A stretch of DNA of 64,000 nucleotides from Paraburkholderia sp041321145 (lineage in GTDB: Bacteria; Pseudomonadota; Gammaproteobacteria; Burkholderiales; Burkholderiaceae): contig NZ_JBGGWA010000014.1 in assembly GCF_041321145.1 (NCBI RefSeq), positions 62,001 to 126,000 on the forward strand. The letters are read 5' to 3'. Shown piece after piece: positions 1-8,644 of the stretch. Made by a program: the position numbers and the translations under genes. The notes under the pieces are model-generated. The model made no database searches. It was given only the letters and a program-made list of their open reading frames with translations, and was not told the origin of the DNA. How positions within the stretch are numbered: the stretch's first letter is position 1; each line of letters starts with the position of its first letter.

Positions 1-613
1 TCACATACGGCCGGATTTCCTTGAGTTTCTTGATAGTCAGCACGTTCATGCGGACCAGCAGCACCACGACAATCGGCACTTCGAACGTCACGCCGAACGC
101 AAGGAACATGGTCAGCACGAAGCTCAGGTAATTGTCGATATCGGTGGTCATCTCCGCGCCAAGCGGCGCGTTGTAGTGCGCCATCACGCGGAAGATGGTA
201 GGAAACACCACAAAGTACGCGAACGCCATGCCGCACAGGAACAGCGTGTAGCTGCTGCCCACGAGCGGCCCGACCAGCTTCTTCTCGTGCTGATAAAGAC
301 CTGGCGCCACGAACGCCCAGATCTGGTACAGCACGATCGGCAGCGCGATCACGAAGGCGACCAGCATGGTCACCTTCATCGGCACGAAGAACGAGCCCGT
401 CACATCCGTGACGATCATCTTGCCGTCCTTCGGCAGATTCTGCATCAAGGGCCGTGCTAGCAGCCGGAAAATGTCCGGCGCCCAATACACAAGGCCGACA
501 AACACCACGATGACCGCAAGGCCGGCGCGAATGATGCGGTCGCGCAATTCAACGAGGTGGGAAATGAAGGTCTCTTCAGTGCCTTCGCCCTGGGTTTGCT
601 GGGGGTCGCTCAC
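1..613 (-). CDS. tatC: Sec-independent protein translocase TatC (3' end outside window)
   Basis: Core membrane subunit of the twin-arginine translocase, which with TatB recognises the RR signal peptide of folded substrates. About 204 residues are visible of a usual ~260; the C-terminus lies beyond base 1. The start is a GTG at 613, preceded by GAGGG. The N-terminal part reads ETFISHLVELRDRI, the typical TatC entry helix, followed by the first transmembrane segments and the conserved YQIWAFVAPGLYQHEKK loop. It lies 34 nt downstream of tatB, in a tatABC operon. Identification is secure; only the end is missing. Confidence 0.97.
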   Translation of the reverse strand, partial: MSDPQQTQGEGTEETFISHLVELRDRIIRAGLAVIVVFVGLVYWAPDIFRLLARPLMQNLPKDGKMIVTDVTGSFFVPMKVTMLVAFVIALPIVLYQIWAFVAPGLYQHEKKLVGPLVGSSYTLFLCGMAFAYFVVFPTIFRVMAHYNAPLGAEMTTDIDNYLSFVLTMFLAFGVTFEVPIVVVLLVRMNVLTIKKLKEIRPYV

Positions 614-647
614 ACCGGCCCTCGGTTAGGGATTGTCGTTCTGATCA

Positions 648-1166
648 TCAGAAAAACCGCGTCGGGCGACGCATGGTGGCCGGCGTATGCCGCGCCACGC
701 GCGCAGCGCCCGACTGCACGCGCGTGCGGCGCGTGGTGGCGCGCTTGTACCAGGTGGGCATGGCCGTCTGCTTGACGCGCCAGTTCTTGCGTTTGGTGCC
801 CGCAGCCGGCGTGCTGGTCTGCCAGGACGAATTGCCGACATCTTCGAGCGCGCCGCCGGCAATACTCGGCGACACCGGCGCACCGCTACTCCACGCGTCG
901 TTCAGTTCGGATTCATGCTTGCGCAGATTGTCCTGAACGGTGTTTTCGATGCCGCTGGCCGCCGATTCGAACTCCGTTTTCATCCGACGCAATTCGTCGA
1001 GTTCGATTTCGCGCGTGACTTCGGACTTGACGTCGTTGATATATCGCTGCGCGCGGCCGAACAGCGCGCCAGCGGTGCGAGCGACGCGCGGCAGGCGCTC
1101 AGGGCCGAGTACGACCAGCGCGACGACGCCGATCAGCGCCATCTTGGTTAGACCGAGGTCCAGCAT
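648..1166 (-). CDS. tatB: Sec-independent protein translocase TatB
   Basis: Single-pass membrane subunit that pairs with TatC as the Tat signal-peptide receptor. The N-terminal hydrophobic helix (about residues 5-21, ending GPERLPRVAR) is followed by an amphipathic helix and a charged, poorly conserved tail, giving 172 residues. The GPERLP motif separates it from TatA, which has FGTKKLR at this place. The tail from about residue 120 is rich in Arg and Thr and looks unstructured. It lies between tatA and tatC with gaps of 39 and 34 nt, so co-transcription is likely. Confidence 0.96.
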   Translation of the reverse strand: MLDLGLTKMALIGVVALVVLGPERLPRVARTAGALFGRAQRYINDVKSEVTREIELDELRRMKTEFESAASGIENTVQDNLRKHESELNDAWSSGAPVSPSIAGGALEDVGNSSWQTSTPAAGTKRKNWRVKQTAMPTWYKRATTRRTRVQSGAARVARHTPATMRRPTRFF

Positions 1167-1205
1167 GAAGTGGAGTGTCCGTCAGTAACGCGGTTGGACC
1201 GCGGC

Positions 1206-1448
1206 TTAGCGGTAATCGCCGGAACGCGGCGTCTTTTCCTTCGCTTCCACATCCACTGCGCCGTTGCGCGGCAGCTCGCGTTGCTGCTGCTGCGCCTCGG
1301 CCGACGTTTCGGCTTCTTTGATGCCTTCCTTGAAGCCCTTCACCGCGCCACCCAGATCGGTGCCGATATTGCGCAGCTTCTTCGTGCCGAACACGAGCGC
1401 CACGATCAGCAACACGATCAGCCAATGCCAAATGCTCAACGAACCCAT
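1206..1448 (-). CDS. tatA: Sec-independent protein translocase TatA
   Basis: Pore-forming subunit of the Tat system, 80 residues. The start at 1448 is preceded by AAGGAG at good spacing and gives MGSLSIWHW; a longer reading from 1490 adds 14 residues with no family match. One N-terminal transmembrane helix ends in FGTKKLRNIG, followed by the amphipathic helix DLGGAVKGFKEGI, the TatA hallmark. First gene of tatABC, 244 nt downstream of the HIT gene. MsrP, encoded at 46.6-47.6 kb, is a probable client of this translocase. Confidence 0.97.
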   Translation of the reverse strand: MGSLSIWHWLIVLLIVALVFGTKKLRNIGTDLGGAVKGFKEGIKEAETSAEAQQQQRELPRNGAVDVEAKEKTPRSGDYR

Positions 1449-1692
1449 GACTACTCTCCTTAACCCCGACACCGCATTGTGATGCGGCAAAACTCGTGCG
1501 CCTTACGGCGTGAATCGAAGCACGTATGCTTCATCTATACGTTACCGCGGGCTGTTCCGATTCAACCCGCGACACGGTGTGTCATTGTGACCCGACGATT
1601 CGGTCGGCGTCGTTACAGTGCAGCAAAAACAACGACCGCGTTATTATCGTCGGCCAAAACTCGCCGCGCGCCTCGCGGCGGAAGCTTATTTG

Positions 1693-2058
1693 TCAGCCCA
1701 TCCGCTGCCAGGGGCGCGGCCCTGCGAGGATATGCGCGTGCAAGTGATACACCTCTTGCCCGCCGCCCGGACCGGTATTGATTACCGTGCGAAAACCGGT
1801 TTCGCCACCGGTGTAGGCCGCGCCAAGCTGGTCGGCCAGACGCGCCACCAAAACAAGCATTCTACCAAGCAGAGGTGCATCGCTTTCGGTGCAATTCGAC
1901 AGCGTGGCGATGTGCTTGCGCGGAATGACCAGCACATGCGTTTCAGCCGCCGGACGGATGTCGCGGAAGGCAAAAAACTCTTCGTCTTCGTGGACTTTGG
2001 TCGACGGAATCTCGCCGGCGGCAATCTTGCAGAAAAGGCAATTGGGGTCGTGGCTCAT
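1693..2058 (-). CDS. HIT-family purine nucleoside phosphoramidase (HinT-like)
   Basis: Small histidine-triad hydrolase (121 residues) that cleaves adenosine 5'-phosphoramidate-type substrates. The N-terminus has CLFCKIAAGEIP, the usual Cys-X-X-Cys start of bacterial HIT proteins, and the C-terminal catalytic triad is HLHAHIL. The gene lies in the stretch linking the his genes to tatABC, 82 nt after the DUF4870 gene. The family assignment is firm; the natural substrate cannot be read from sequence. Confidence 0.93.
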   Translation of the reverse strand: MSHDPNCLFCKIAAGEIPSTKVHEDEEFFAFRDIRPAAETHVLVIPRKHIATLSNCTESDAPLLGRMLVLVARLADQLGAAYTGGETGFRTVINTGPGGGQEVYHLHAHILAGPRPWQRMG

Positions 2059-2140
2059 CGTATTCCTGACGCAGTGTGGCTAGAGCGCGAAGCGCGTTGC
2101 GGCAAGGTTCATGTCAAGCCCGGTCACGACCGGACGAAAC

Positions 2141-2536
2141 TCAAAACCAGCTCCGCGGGTTCGCAAGCGGCTTGTTATCGTACAGATACAGCCAGCCTTT
2201 GATAATACGGTACAACATCCAGATGCTGACGGCCCACAGAACCGGAATGCCGATCACGACGAACAGCAGCACGCCACCGATCGCATAACCCAGCAAGGCC
2301 ATCCAGAACGAGCGGATCTGCCACTCGAAATGCGCTTCGTAAGGCGTGCCCGCCACATCGGACCGCTTCACGTAGTTGATGATGATCGCGATCAGAATCG
2401 TCAGACCGCCCGTTAGCCAGTGGACCGCATACAGCGCGTACAGCACATGCGTGAGCGTGCGCAGACTGCGTTCGCGCTCCGGCTCGATCGCGTTGCGGTA
2501 AACCGGCGGCGTATAACTTTCGTGCGACTGTTCCAT
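2141..2536 (-). CDS. DUF4870-like small membrane protein
   Basis: A 131-residue protein with about three hydrophobic segments (near residues 28-55, 75-97 and 95-115) and a charged N-terminus with several Glu and Arg. It resembles the DUF4870 (Tic20-like) family of inner-membrane proteins of unknown function. It sits between hisE (83 nt upstream) and the HIT gene (82 nt downstream) on the same strand, so it is probably carried on the his-tat transcript. No catalytic motif is visible and no function is proposed. Confidence 0.8.
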   Translation of the reverse strand: MEQSHESYTPPVYRNAIEPERERSLRTLTHVLYALYAVHWLTGGLTILIAIIINYVKRSDVAGTPYEAHFEWQIRSFWMALLGYAIGGVLLFVVIGIPVLWAVSIWMLYRIIKGWLYLYDNKPLANPRSWF

Positions 2537-2619
2537 GCTTGCGTCCTCCCGAGGATGCGATCCTATGCGTTCAGTGCAATGTGGGTGCCGACATTCGCCT
2601 CTTCAAGACGCGGTGACAA

Positions 2620-3003
2620 TCAATCGCCGTTCTGCTCGCGCTCGCGGCTCTTGCGCAGCGCCTTTTCCTCAATGCCCGACAGGCCTTCGCGGCGCTCGAG
2701 TTCGGCAAGCACGTCAGCCGGACTCAGGTCGAAGTGCGACAGCATCACGAGACAATGGAACCACAGGTCCGCGACTTCGCCGACCAGGGCTTTCGGTGCG
2801 CCGCCGTGGCGCGCGTCTTTGGCGGCCAGCACGACTTCGGTGGCTTCTTCGCCGATCTTCTTGAGAACCGCGTCATCGCCCTTATGGAACAGGCGCGACA
2901 CGTACGAAACGTCCGGATCGCCGCCCTTGCGGCTGTCGATGATGGCCGCGAGGCGCAGCAGCGTGTCGTTGGCGGGCGGCGTGGATTGCGTGGTTTGCGT
3001 CAT
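2620..3003 (-). CDS. hisE: Phosphoribosyl-ATP diphosphatase HisE
   Basis: Second step of histidine synthesis: hydrolyses PR-ATP to PR-AMP and pyrophosphate. 127 residues of the MazG-like all-alpha fold, with the metal-binding EEATEVVLAAK helix and a later VGEVADLWFHCLV helix. The start at 3003 overlaps the hisI stop by 4 nt (ATGA), so translation is probably coupled. An in-frame extension back to 3165 runs through hisI in another frame and is spurious. HisE and HisI are separate proteins here, not the HisIE fusion of enterics. Confidence 0.97.
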   Translation of the reverse strand: MTQTTQSTPPANDTLLRLAAIIDSRKGGDPDVSYVSRLFHKGDDAVLKKIGEEATEVVLAAKDARHGGAPKALVGEVADLWFHCLVMLSHFDLSPADVLAELERREGLSGIEEKALRKSREREQNGD

Positions 3004-3410
3004 TTGTAGATGTGTTCGGGGTCTTTCAACACGGGATCGACGGCGGCCCAGCCGCCATCTTCCACCGTGCCTTCGAATTTCTGGAAAAAGCACGAGTGGC
3101 GGCCGGTATGGCACGCGATGCCCGAGACCTGCTCGACCTTCAGCAGCACGACGTCTTCGTCGCAATCGAGCCGCACTTCATGCACATGCTGCACGTGGCC
3201 GGACTCTTCGCCCTTGAACCACAGGCGTTGGCGCGAGCGCGAGAAATACACCGCGCGGCCGGTTTCCACGGTTTTCGCCAAGGCTTCGCGGTTCATCCAT
3301 GCGAACATCAGCACGTCGTTCGACGACGCTTCCTGCGCGATAACCGGCACGAGGCCGTTCGCGTCCCACTTGACCTTGTCGAGCCAATCTACCGCTGAGG
3401 GATTCACCAC
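3000..3410 (-). CDS. hisI: Phosphoribosyl-AMP cyclohydrolase HisI
   Basis: Third step of histidine synthesis: Zn-dependent opening of the PR-AMP purine ring. 136 residues, GTG start at 3410, one nucleotide after hisF. The conserved FAWMNREAL, YFSRSRQRLW and GEESGHVQ segments are present, along with the metal ligands LDCDED and CHTGRHSCFF. Ends in a 4-nt overlap with hisE. The tight hisF-hisI-hisE packing indicates one translational unit. Confidence 0.97.
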   Translation of the reverse strand: MVNPSAVDWLDKVKWDANGLVPVIAQEASSNDVLMFAWMNREALAKTVETGRAVYFSRSRQRLWFKGEESGHVQHVHEVRLDCDEDVVLLKVEQVSGIACHTGRHSCFFQKFEGTVEDGGWAAVDPVLKDPEHIYK

Positions 3411-3411
3411 G

Positions 3412-4185
3412 TCACAACCTCACCGAAATGCCTTGATCGGCCATGAAGCGCTTGGCCTCGCCCACGGTGTGTTCGCCGTAGTGGAAGATGCTCGCGGCCA
3501 GTACCGCGTCCGCGTGACCATTCTTGATGCCGTCGGCCAGATGCTGCAGCGAGCCGACGCCGCCCGACGCGATCACCGGAATCGACACCGCATCGGACAC
3601 CGCGCGCGTGAGCGCGAGATCGAAGCCGCTCTTGGTGCCGTCGCGGTCCATGCTGGTCAACAGGATTTCGCCGGCGCCGAGTTCGGCCATCTTGCGCGCC
3701 CATTCGACCGCTTCGAGGCCGGTGGCCTTGCGGCCGCCATGCGTGAAGACTTCCCAGCGGGGCGGCTCACCCTCCGCGGACACGCGCTTCGCGTCGATTG
3801 CGACGACGATGCATTGCGAGCCGTATTTGTCCGTCGCGTCGCGCACGAGTTGGGGATTCGCGACCGCCGACGAGTTCATGCTGATCTTGTCCGCGCCCGC
3901 GTTCAACAGGCGCCGCACGTCTTCGACAGCGCGCACGCCGCCGCCGACCGTCAGCGGAATGAACACCTGCGAGGCGACTGCCTCGATGATCGGCAAGATC
4001 AGATCGCGCTGGTCGGACGTGGCGGTGATGTCGAGGAAGGTGAGTTCGTCGGCGCCCTGATCGTCGTAGCGGCGGGCGATTTCGACCGGGTCGCCCGCAT
4101 CGCGCAGTTCGACGAAGTTGACGCCCTTGACCACGCGTCCAGCCGTGACGTCGAGACAGGGGATGATGCGTTTAGCTAGAGCCAT
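3412..4185 (-). CDS. hisF: Imidazole glycerol phosphate synthase subunit HisF
   Basis: Cyclase subunit of IGP synthase. It uses ammonia made by HisH to form imidazole glycerol phosphate and AICAR. 257 residues of (beta/alpha)8 barrel: the first catalytic Asp is in RIIPCLDV, the second in VVAIDAKRV, and phosphate loops are at GGGV and ASGGVGS. The start is at 4185 (MALAKRII); the 37 extra codons back to 4296 do not resemble the family. A 196-nt spacer with no convincing gene separates it from hisA. Confidence 0.98.
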   Translation of the reverse strand: MALAKRIIPCLDVTAGRVVKGVNFVELRDAGDPVEIARRYDDQGADELTFLDITATSDQRDLILPIIEAVASQVFIPLTVGGGVRAVEDVRRLLNAGADKISMNSSAVANPQLVRDATDKYGSQCIVVAIDAKRVSAEGEPPRWEVFTHGGRKATGLEAVEWARKMAELGAGEILLTSMDRDGTKSGFDLALTRAVSDAVSIPVIASGGVGSLQHLADGIKNGHADAVLAASIFHYGEHTVGEAKRFMADQGISVRL

Positions 4186-4381
4186 GATCTTGCAATTCTG
4201 CCAATACCGCTGATGAGGCCGCTCGCCTGAACCTTCGACGAGCGGCACAGAGCCGGCGCGGCGAGCCGCGTCAGGCCGAAAGTGTGCCGAAGACATGCAT
4301 GCGGCTCGACGCGCATTCAGGACGCGCCGTTGCGTCCGCTTATGGGCCGATGATGAGGCGACCGCGACGCTTGAAGCGTGC

Positions 4382-5134
4382 TTAAGCGTCGTCCGATTCG
4401 CGCAGCCGGTCCGCGAGAGTCTGCGCGGCCGCGAAGTCCAGATCGCCCGAGTAGATTGCCCGGCCGCAGATCACACCTTCGATGCCTTCGTCCTCGACTT
4501 CGCACAGCGACTCGATGTCCGCGAGGTTCGACAAACCGCCGCTCGCGATCACCGGAATCTTCACTGCGCGCGCGAGACGCACCGTCGCTTCGATGTTGAT
4601 ACCTTGCAGCATGCCGTCGCGGCCGATGTCGGTGTAGATGATCGACTCGCAGCCGTAATCCTCGAACTTGCGCGCCAGATCGGCGACTTCATGGCCGGTC
4701 AGCTTGCTCCAGCCGTCGGTGGCGACCTTGCCGTCTTTCGCATCCAGACCGACGATGATATGGCCGCCGAACGCCGTGCACGCGTCCTGCAGGAAGCCCG
4801 GATTCTTCACCGCAGCCGTGCCGATGATGACGTACGACAAACCGTCATCCAGATAACGCTCGATCGTGTTCAGGTCGCGGATACCGCCACCTAGCTGGAC
4901 GGGAATCTGACCACCGACTTCCTCGATGATCGCGCGGATCGCGTCTTCGTTTTTCGGTTTGCCGGCGAATGCGCCATTCAAATCGACGAGATGCAGACGA
5001 CGGGCGCCGCGGTCGACCCAATGTCGGGCCATCGCCGCCGGTTCCTCGGAAAATATCGTCGCCTGGTCCATATCGCCCTGTTTGAGGCGAACACACTGAC
5101 CATCTTTCAGGTCGATGGCGGGAATCAGCAGCAT
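4382..5134 (-). CDS. hisA: ProFAR isomerase HisA
   Basis: 1-(5-phosphoribosyl)-5-[(5-phosphoribosylamino)methylideneamino]imidazole-4-carboxamide isomerase, an Amadori rearrangement feeding HisF/HisH. 250-residue barrel homologous to HisF. Catalytic Asp8 lies in LLIPAIDLKDG and the second Asp in IVGLDAKDG; the phosphate loops QLGGGIRDL and ASGGLSN are intact. Flanked by spacers of about 200 nt on each side, unlike the compact hisF-I-E end of the operon. Confidence 0.98.
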   Translation of the reverse strand: MLLIPAIDLKDGQCVRLKQGDMDQATIFSEEPAAMARHWVDRGARRLHLVDLNGAFAGKPKNEDAIRAIIEEVGGQIPVQLGGGIRDLNTIERYLDDGLSYVIIGTAAVKNPGFLQDACTAFGGHIIVGLDAKDGKVATDGWSKLTGHEVADLARKFEDYGCESIIYTDIGRDGMLQGINIEATVRLARAVKIPVIASGGLSNLADIESLCEVEDEGIEGVICGRAIYSGDLDFAAAQTLADRLRESDDA

Positions 5135-5348
5135 AGCAATCGGGTGTTGTCTGGGAGGGGGTTGAAGGTCGGCGGCAGCGGCTGGCAGGCCAGCTCACCA
5201 CGACGCCGTTTCGCTAGTTTAGTACAACTCTTTCGGCACGCTTGCGGAGCGCCGTGCAGGAGCGAATTCGTCTTGCTGCGATTGTCGCGTGCGGCAAACG
5301 TTCCGCTTGTGGCGGAACGGCGCATGGCAACAGGATGAAGAAGGGCGC

Positions 5349-5990
5349 TCACGGGTTCCAGTGCACGAAGTTGCGATACACACGCAGCCCAGCATCGGCG
5401 CTCTTCTCCGGGTGGAATTGAGTCGCGAAGATGTTATCCCGCGCCACCGCCGAGGTAAAGGGCACACCGTATACTGTTTCCCCCGAAGTATGGGCGGCGT
5501 TGTCCGGCACAACGTAATAGCTGTGCACGAAATAGAAGAACGCATTGTCCGCAACGCCGTCCCACAGCGGATGCGGTTGCGCCTGGCGCACGCGGTTCCA
5601 ACCCATTTGCGGGACTTTGAAGCGCGAACCGTCATCCTGCACCTGGCCTTCCAGGTCGAAGCGCAGCACTTTGCCGGGTAACAGGCCCAAGCCGGGCGTG
5701 TCGCCTTCGGCGCTCCAGTCGAACAGCATCTGCTCGCCGACGCACACGCCCATCAGCGGTTTGGTGCGCGACGCTTCAACGACCGCTTCCTGCAGGCCGG
5801 ATTCGGCGAGGCTGCGCATGCAGTCGGGCATCGCGCCCTGGCCGGGCAACACCACGCGGTCGGCCGAGCGGATCGCTTCCGGCTGATCGACGATCGCCAC
5901 GTCCGCTTCCGGCGCGGCTTTGCGCAATGCCTGGGCAACCGAGCGCAGGTTGCCCATTCCGTAATCCACAATCGCTATCGAAGTTTTCAT
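5349..5990 (-). CDS. hisH: Imidazole glycerol phosphate synthase glutaminase subunit HisH
   Basis: Class I glutamine amidotransferase that supplies ammonia to HisF. 213 residues. The nucleophile is Cys83 in GVCVGEQMLF, and the partner His and Glu are in ATQFHPEKS (about H193 and E195). The oxyanion region VLPGQGAMPDC is present. Its start codon overlaps the marC stop by 4 nt, so hisH is tied to the marC-like gene inserted between hisB and hisH. About 214 nt separate it from hisA. Confidence 0.98.
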   Translation of the reverse strand: MKTSIAIVDYGMGNLRSVAQALRKAAPEADVAIVDQPEAIRSADRVVLPGQGAMPDCMRSLAESGLQEAVVEASRTKPLMGVCVGEQMLFDWSAEGDTPGLGLLPGKVLRFDLEGQVQDDGSRFKVPQMGWNRVRQAQPHPLWDGVADNAFFYFVHSYYVVPDNAAHTSGETVYGVPFTSAVARDNIFATQFHPEKSADAGLRVYRNFVHWNP

Positions 5991-6607
5991 TTCAAGTTAG
6001 GCAGCAATGCCTTCAATCCATCGACGATGAATTCCACCGCCAGCGCCGATAACATCAAACCCATAAGCCGCGTGCCGATGTTGATACCCGTGCGACCTAC
6101 CCAGCGGGCAATCGGTTCAGCGAGCCGCAGCGAAAAAAAACAGATCGCCGCCAGCACCGCACCGATCGCAACGAGGCTCAGCCGGTCGTACCAGTGCGCC
6201 GAGCCGGCCGCGTAAATGATCGTGGTGCTGATCGCGCCCGGGCCGGTCAAAAGCGGAATCGCCAGCGGCACGACCGCGATGTTGTCCTTCTGCTCGGCTT
6301 CATGGCGCTCCTCCGCCGTCGAACGGCTGTTGCCGATCTGCGCGTTCAGCATGTTGATCGCCATCAGCAGCATGATGATTCCGCCGCCCACTTCGAGCGA
6401 ACCGACCGAAATGCCGAAGAAACTGATGATCTGCTGTCCGAGCAGCGTGGTCACCGCAATCACGCAGAACACTGAAATCGCCGCGATGCGGATGGTTCTG
6501 CGCCGCTCCACGTCGCTCTGATGCGCCGTCAGGCTCATGAAGAACGGGATGGCGCCGACCGGGTTGATCAACGCCAGCAACGAAATAAACGACTTCAGAA
6601 TGTCCAT
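5987..6607 (-). CDS. MarC-family integral membrane protein
   Basis: A 206-residue protein with about six hydrophobic helices, in the MarC/UPF0056 family whose transport role is unresolved. The N-terminal FISLLALINPVGAIPFF and the mid-protein AIPLLTGPGAIST segments are diagnostic repeats of the family. It sits inside the his operon between hisB (71 nt) and hisH (4-nt overlap). This placement is positional and gives no evidence of a histidine function. Confidence 0.9.
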   Translation of the reverse strand: MDILKSFISLLALINPVGAIPFFMSLTAHQSDVERRRTIRIAAISVFCVIAVTTLLGQQIISFFGISVGSLEVGGGIIMLLMAINMLNAQIGNSRSTAEERHEAEQKDNIAVVPLAIPLLTGPGAISTTIIYAAGSAHWYDRLSLVAIGAVLAAICFFSLRLAEPIARWVGRTGINIGTRLMGLMLSALAVEFIVDGLKALLPNLK

Positions 6608-6678
6608 CGCTCACCGGGCACGCGCGAGCGCAGCCGGTCCTGGTTCTGTTCTTGATAAATGAGCTGGTAAATAGGCGC

Positions 6679-7266
6679 TTAAAGGCTGCCCTTGGTCGAC
6701 GGAATCTGCCCCGCCGCGCGTTCGTCCAGTTCGACGGCCATGCGCAATGCACGTCCGAACGCCTTGAACACTGTTTCCATCTGATGATGGGCGTTCAGGC
6801 CGCGCAGGTTGTCGATATGCAACGTGACGCCGGCGTGGTTCACGAAGCCGCGGAAAAATTCGATGGAAAGATCGACGTCGAACGTGCCGATGCGCGCGCG
6901 GGTGAACGGCACATGGAATTCGAGGCCCGGACGGCCGGAAAAGTCGATCACGACGCGCGACAACGCTTCGTCGAGCGGCACATAAGAATGACCGTAGCGG
7001 CGGATGCCCTTGCGGTCGCCGATCGCCTTGGCGACAGCCTGACCCAGCGTGATGCCGGTGTCTTCGACCGTGTGGTGGTCGTCGATATGCAGGTCGCCAT
7101 GCGCTTCGATGTCGAGATCGAACAATCCATGCCGCGCGATCTGGTCGAGCATGTGATCCAGAAACGGCACGCCAGTGGCCAGCTTCTGCTGACCGGTGCC
7201 GTCCAGATTGATCTTCACACGGATCTGCGTTTCGCTGGTGTTGCGAACGACTTCCGCAAGGCGCAT
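6679..7266 (-). CDS. hisB: Imidazoleglycerol-phosphate dehydratase HisB
   Basis: Removes water from imidazole glycerol phosphate to give imidazole acetol phosphate. 195 residues, the monofunctional form without the histidinol-phosphatase domain found in enteric HisB. Mn-binding histidine motifs are visible: LDHMLDQIARHG, DDHHTVEDTGI and, near the C-terminus, NAHHQMETVFKAFGRAL. A separate histidinol-phosphate phosphatase is therefore needed, and none is in this window. Confidence 0.98.
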   Translation of the reverse strand: MRLAEVVRNTSETQIRVKINLDGTGQQKLATGVPFLDHMLDQIARHGLFDLDIEAHGDLHIDDHHTVEDTGITLGQAVAKAIGDRKGIRRYGHSYVPLDEALSRVVIDFSGRPGLEFHVPFTRARIGTFDVDLSIEFFRGFVNHAGVTLHIDNLRGLNAHHQMETVFKAFGRALRMAVELDERAAGQIPSTKGSL

Positions 7267-7382
7267 GGTAATTCCTCGAATCTAAGCTAGAAAGCGATGG
7301 TGGTTTGGGATGGGAAAACGGCGGGCCGCACGTACTTTTCGCTGTAAGCGAAAAGCGCTCACGCGGCCATTCGGCACGCCGT

Positions 7383-8453
7383 TCAGTGCAGCACGAGTTT
7401 CAGTCCGGCGATCAATTGGGCGTTTTCTTCCGGCGAACCGACGGTCAAACGCACACAATTGGCCAGCAATGGATGCATTTTACTCACGTTTTTGATCAAA
7501 ACCCGCGCCGCCAGCAGCGTTTCGAACATAACGGATGCATCGGGCACCCGCACCAGCAGAAAGTTGCCGGCACTCGGGAACACTTCGGCGCCCGGCAATT
7601 CAGCCACGGCCTGCGCGAGTTTCGTGCGTTCCGCGCGCAGTTGTTCGGCCTGAGCGTCGAGCACGTCTACATGGTCGAGCAGGAAATCGGCGGCGGCTTG
7701 CGTCAGCACGTTGACGTTGTACGGCGGGCGCACCTTGTCGAATTCGGTGAGCCAGGCGGGTTTTCCAGCCAGATAGCCGAGGCGAATCCCAGCCAGGCCG
7801 AGCTTGGACACCGTACGCATCACGACGACGTTGTCGAATGCGTCGGCGCGCGGCAGCCAGCTTTGCTGCGCGAACGGCTGGTACGCCTCGTCGATCACCA
7901 CGAGGCTCCTGTTCGCCGCGGCGATGATGCGTTCCATGTCCGCCTCGTCGTACAGCGTGCCGGTCGGATTGTTCGGATAGGCCAGATAGACGATCGCCGG
8001 CTCATGCTCGGCGATCGCGGCCAGCATGGCCTCGCTGTCGAGTGTGAAATCGGCCTTCAGCGGCACGCCGATGAATTCCATGTTCGCCAGCCTGGCCGAC
8101 ATCTGATACATCACGAAACCCGGCGCCGGCGCGAGCACCTTGGCGCTCGGCTTCGCGCACGCCATCGACACCATGCTGATGATTTCATCCGAACCGTTGC
8201 CGAGCAGCACGTCGCAGCCGGCCGGCACGTCCATCACGCGCTTGATCTTTTCGATCAGCGCTTCCGGACGCGGCGCGGGGTAACGGTTCAGCGCGACACC
8301 GGCCAGATGCTCGCCCAGATGCGCGGCGAGGACCGGCGGCAGCGGGAACGGATTTTCCATCGCATCGAGCTTGATATAGCCCGTGGCGTCCGGAACCGGA
8401 TAGCTTGTCATCGCGAGCACGTCGCGGCGGATGATGTCTTGAGGTGTCGTCAT
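7383..8453 (-). CDS. hisC: Histidinol-phosphate aminotransferase HisC
   Basis: PLP-dependent class I/II aminotransferase that converts imidazole acetol phosphate to histidinol phosphate. 356 residues. The N-terminal LDAMENPFPLP matches the HisC substrate-binding start, GNGSDEIISM binds the cofactor phosphate, YLAYPNNPTGTL is the fold-type I Asn loop, and the Schiff-base lysine lies in RTVSKLGLAGIRLGY. Located 191 nt downstream of hisD and 116 nt upstream of hisB. Confidence 0.97.
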   Translation of the reverse strand: MTTPQDIIRRDVLAMTSYPVPDATGYIKLDAMENPFPLPPVLAAHLGEHLAGVALNRYPAPRPEALIEKIKRVMDVPAGCDVLLGNGSDEIISMVSMACAKPSAKVLAPAPGFVMYQMSARLANMEFIGVPLKADFTLDSEAMLAAIAEHEPAIVYLAYPNNPTGTLYDEADMERIIAAANRSLVVIDEAYQPFAQQSWLPRADAFDNVVVMRTVSKLGLAGIRLGYLAGKPAWLTEFDKVRPPYNVNVLTQAAADFLLDHVDVLDAQAEQLRAERTKLAQAVAELPGAEVFPSAGNFLLVRVPDASVMFETLLAARVLIKNVSKMHPLLANCVRLTVGSPEENAQLIAGLKLVLH

Positions 8454-8644
8454 AAGTCAGTGGATCGGGCCGCAAGGGCGACGCCGGCCAGGCATCGGCG
8501 GCGTGCGGACTGCTCCGGGTCGGTCTGTATTGTCGTTATTTAACGGGAAACCGCGCGAAATCCGTCGGTGGAGTTCGCGGGCATCGGCTCGATGCCCGCC
8601 TGCTCCTTTGTCAGGACCGCCACGTTCCGCCGCGCTGGCCGCTG

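Noticed and set aside
4186..4381. Possible small gene between hisF and hisA
   Set aside because: No frame with SD and plausible composition; treated as spacer, as are 5135-5348 and 8454-8644.
7305..8543. Plus-strand 412-codon frame opposite hisC
   Set aside because: Shadow of hisC with skewed composition and no recognisable domain.
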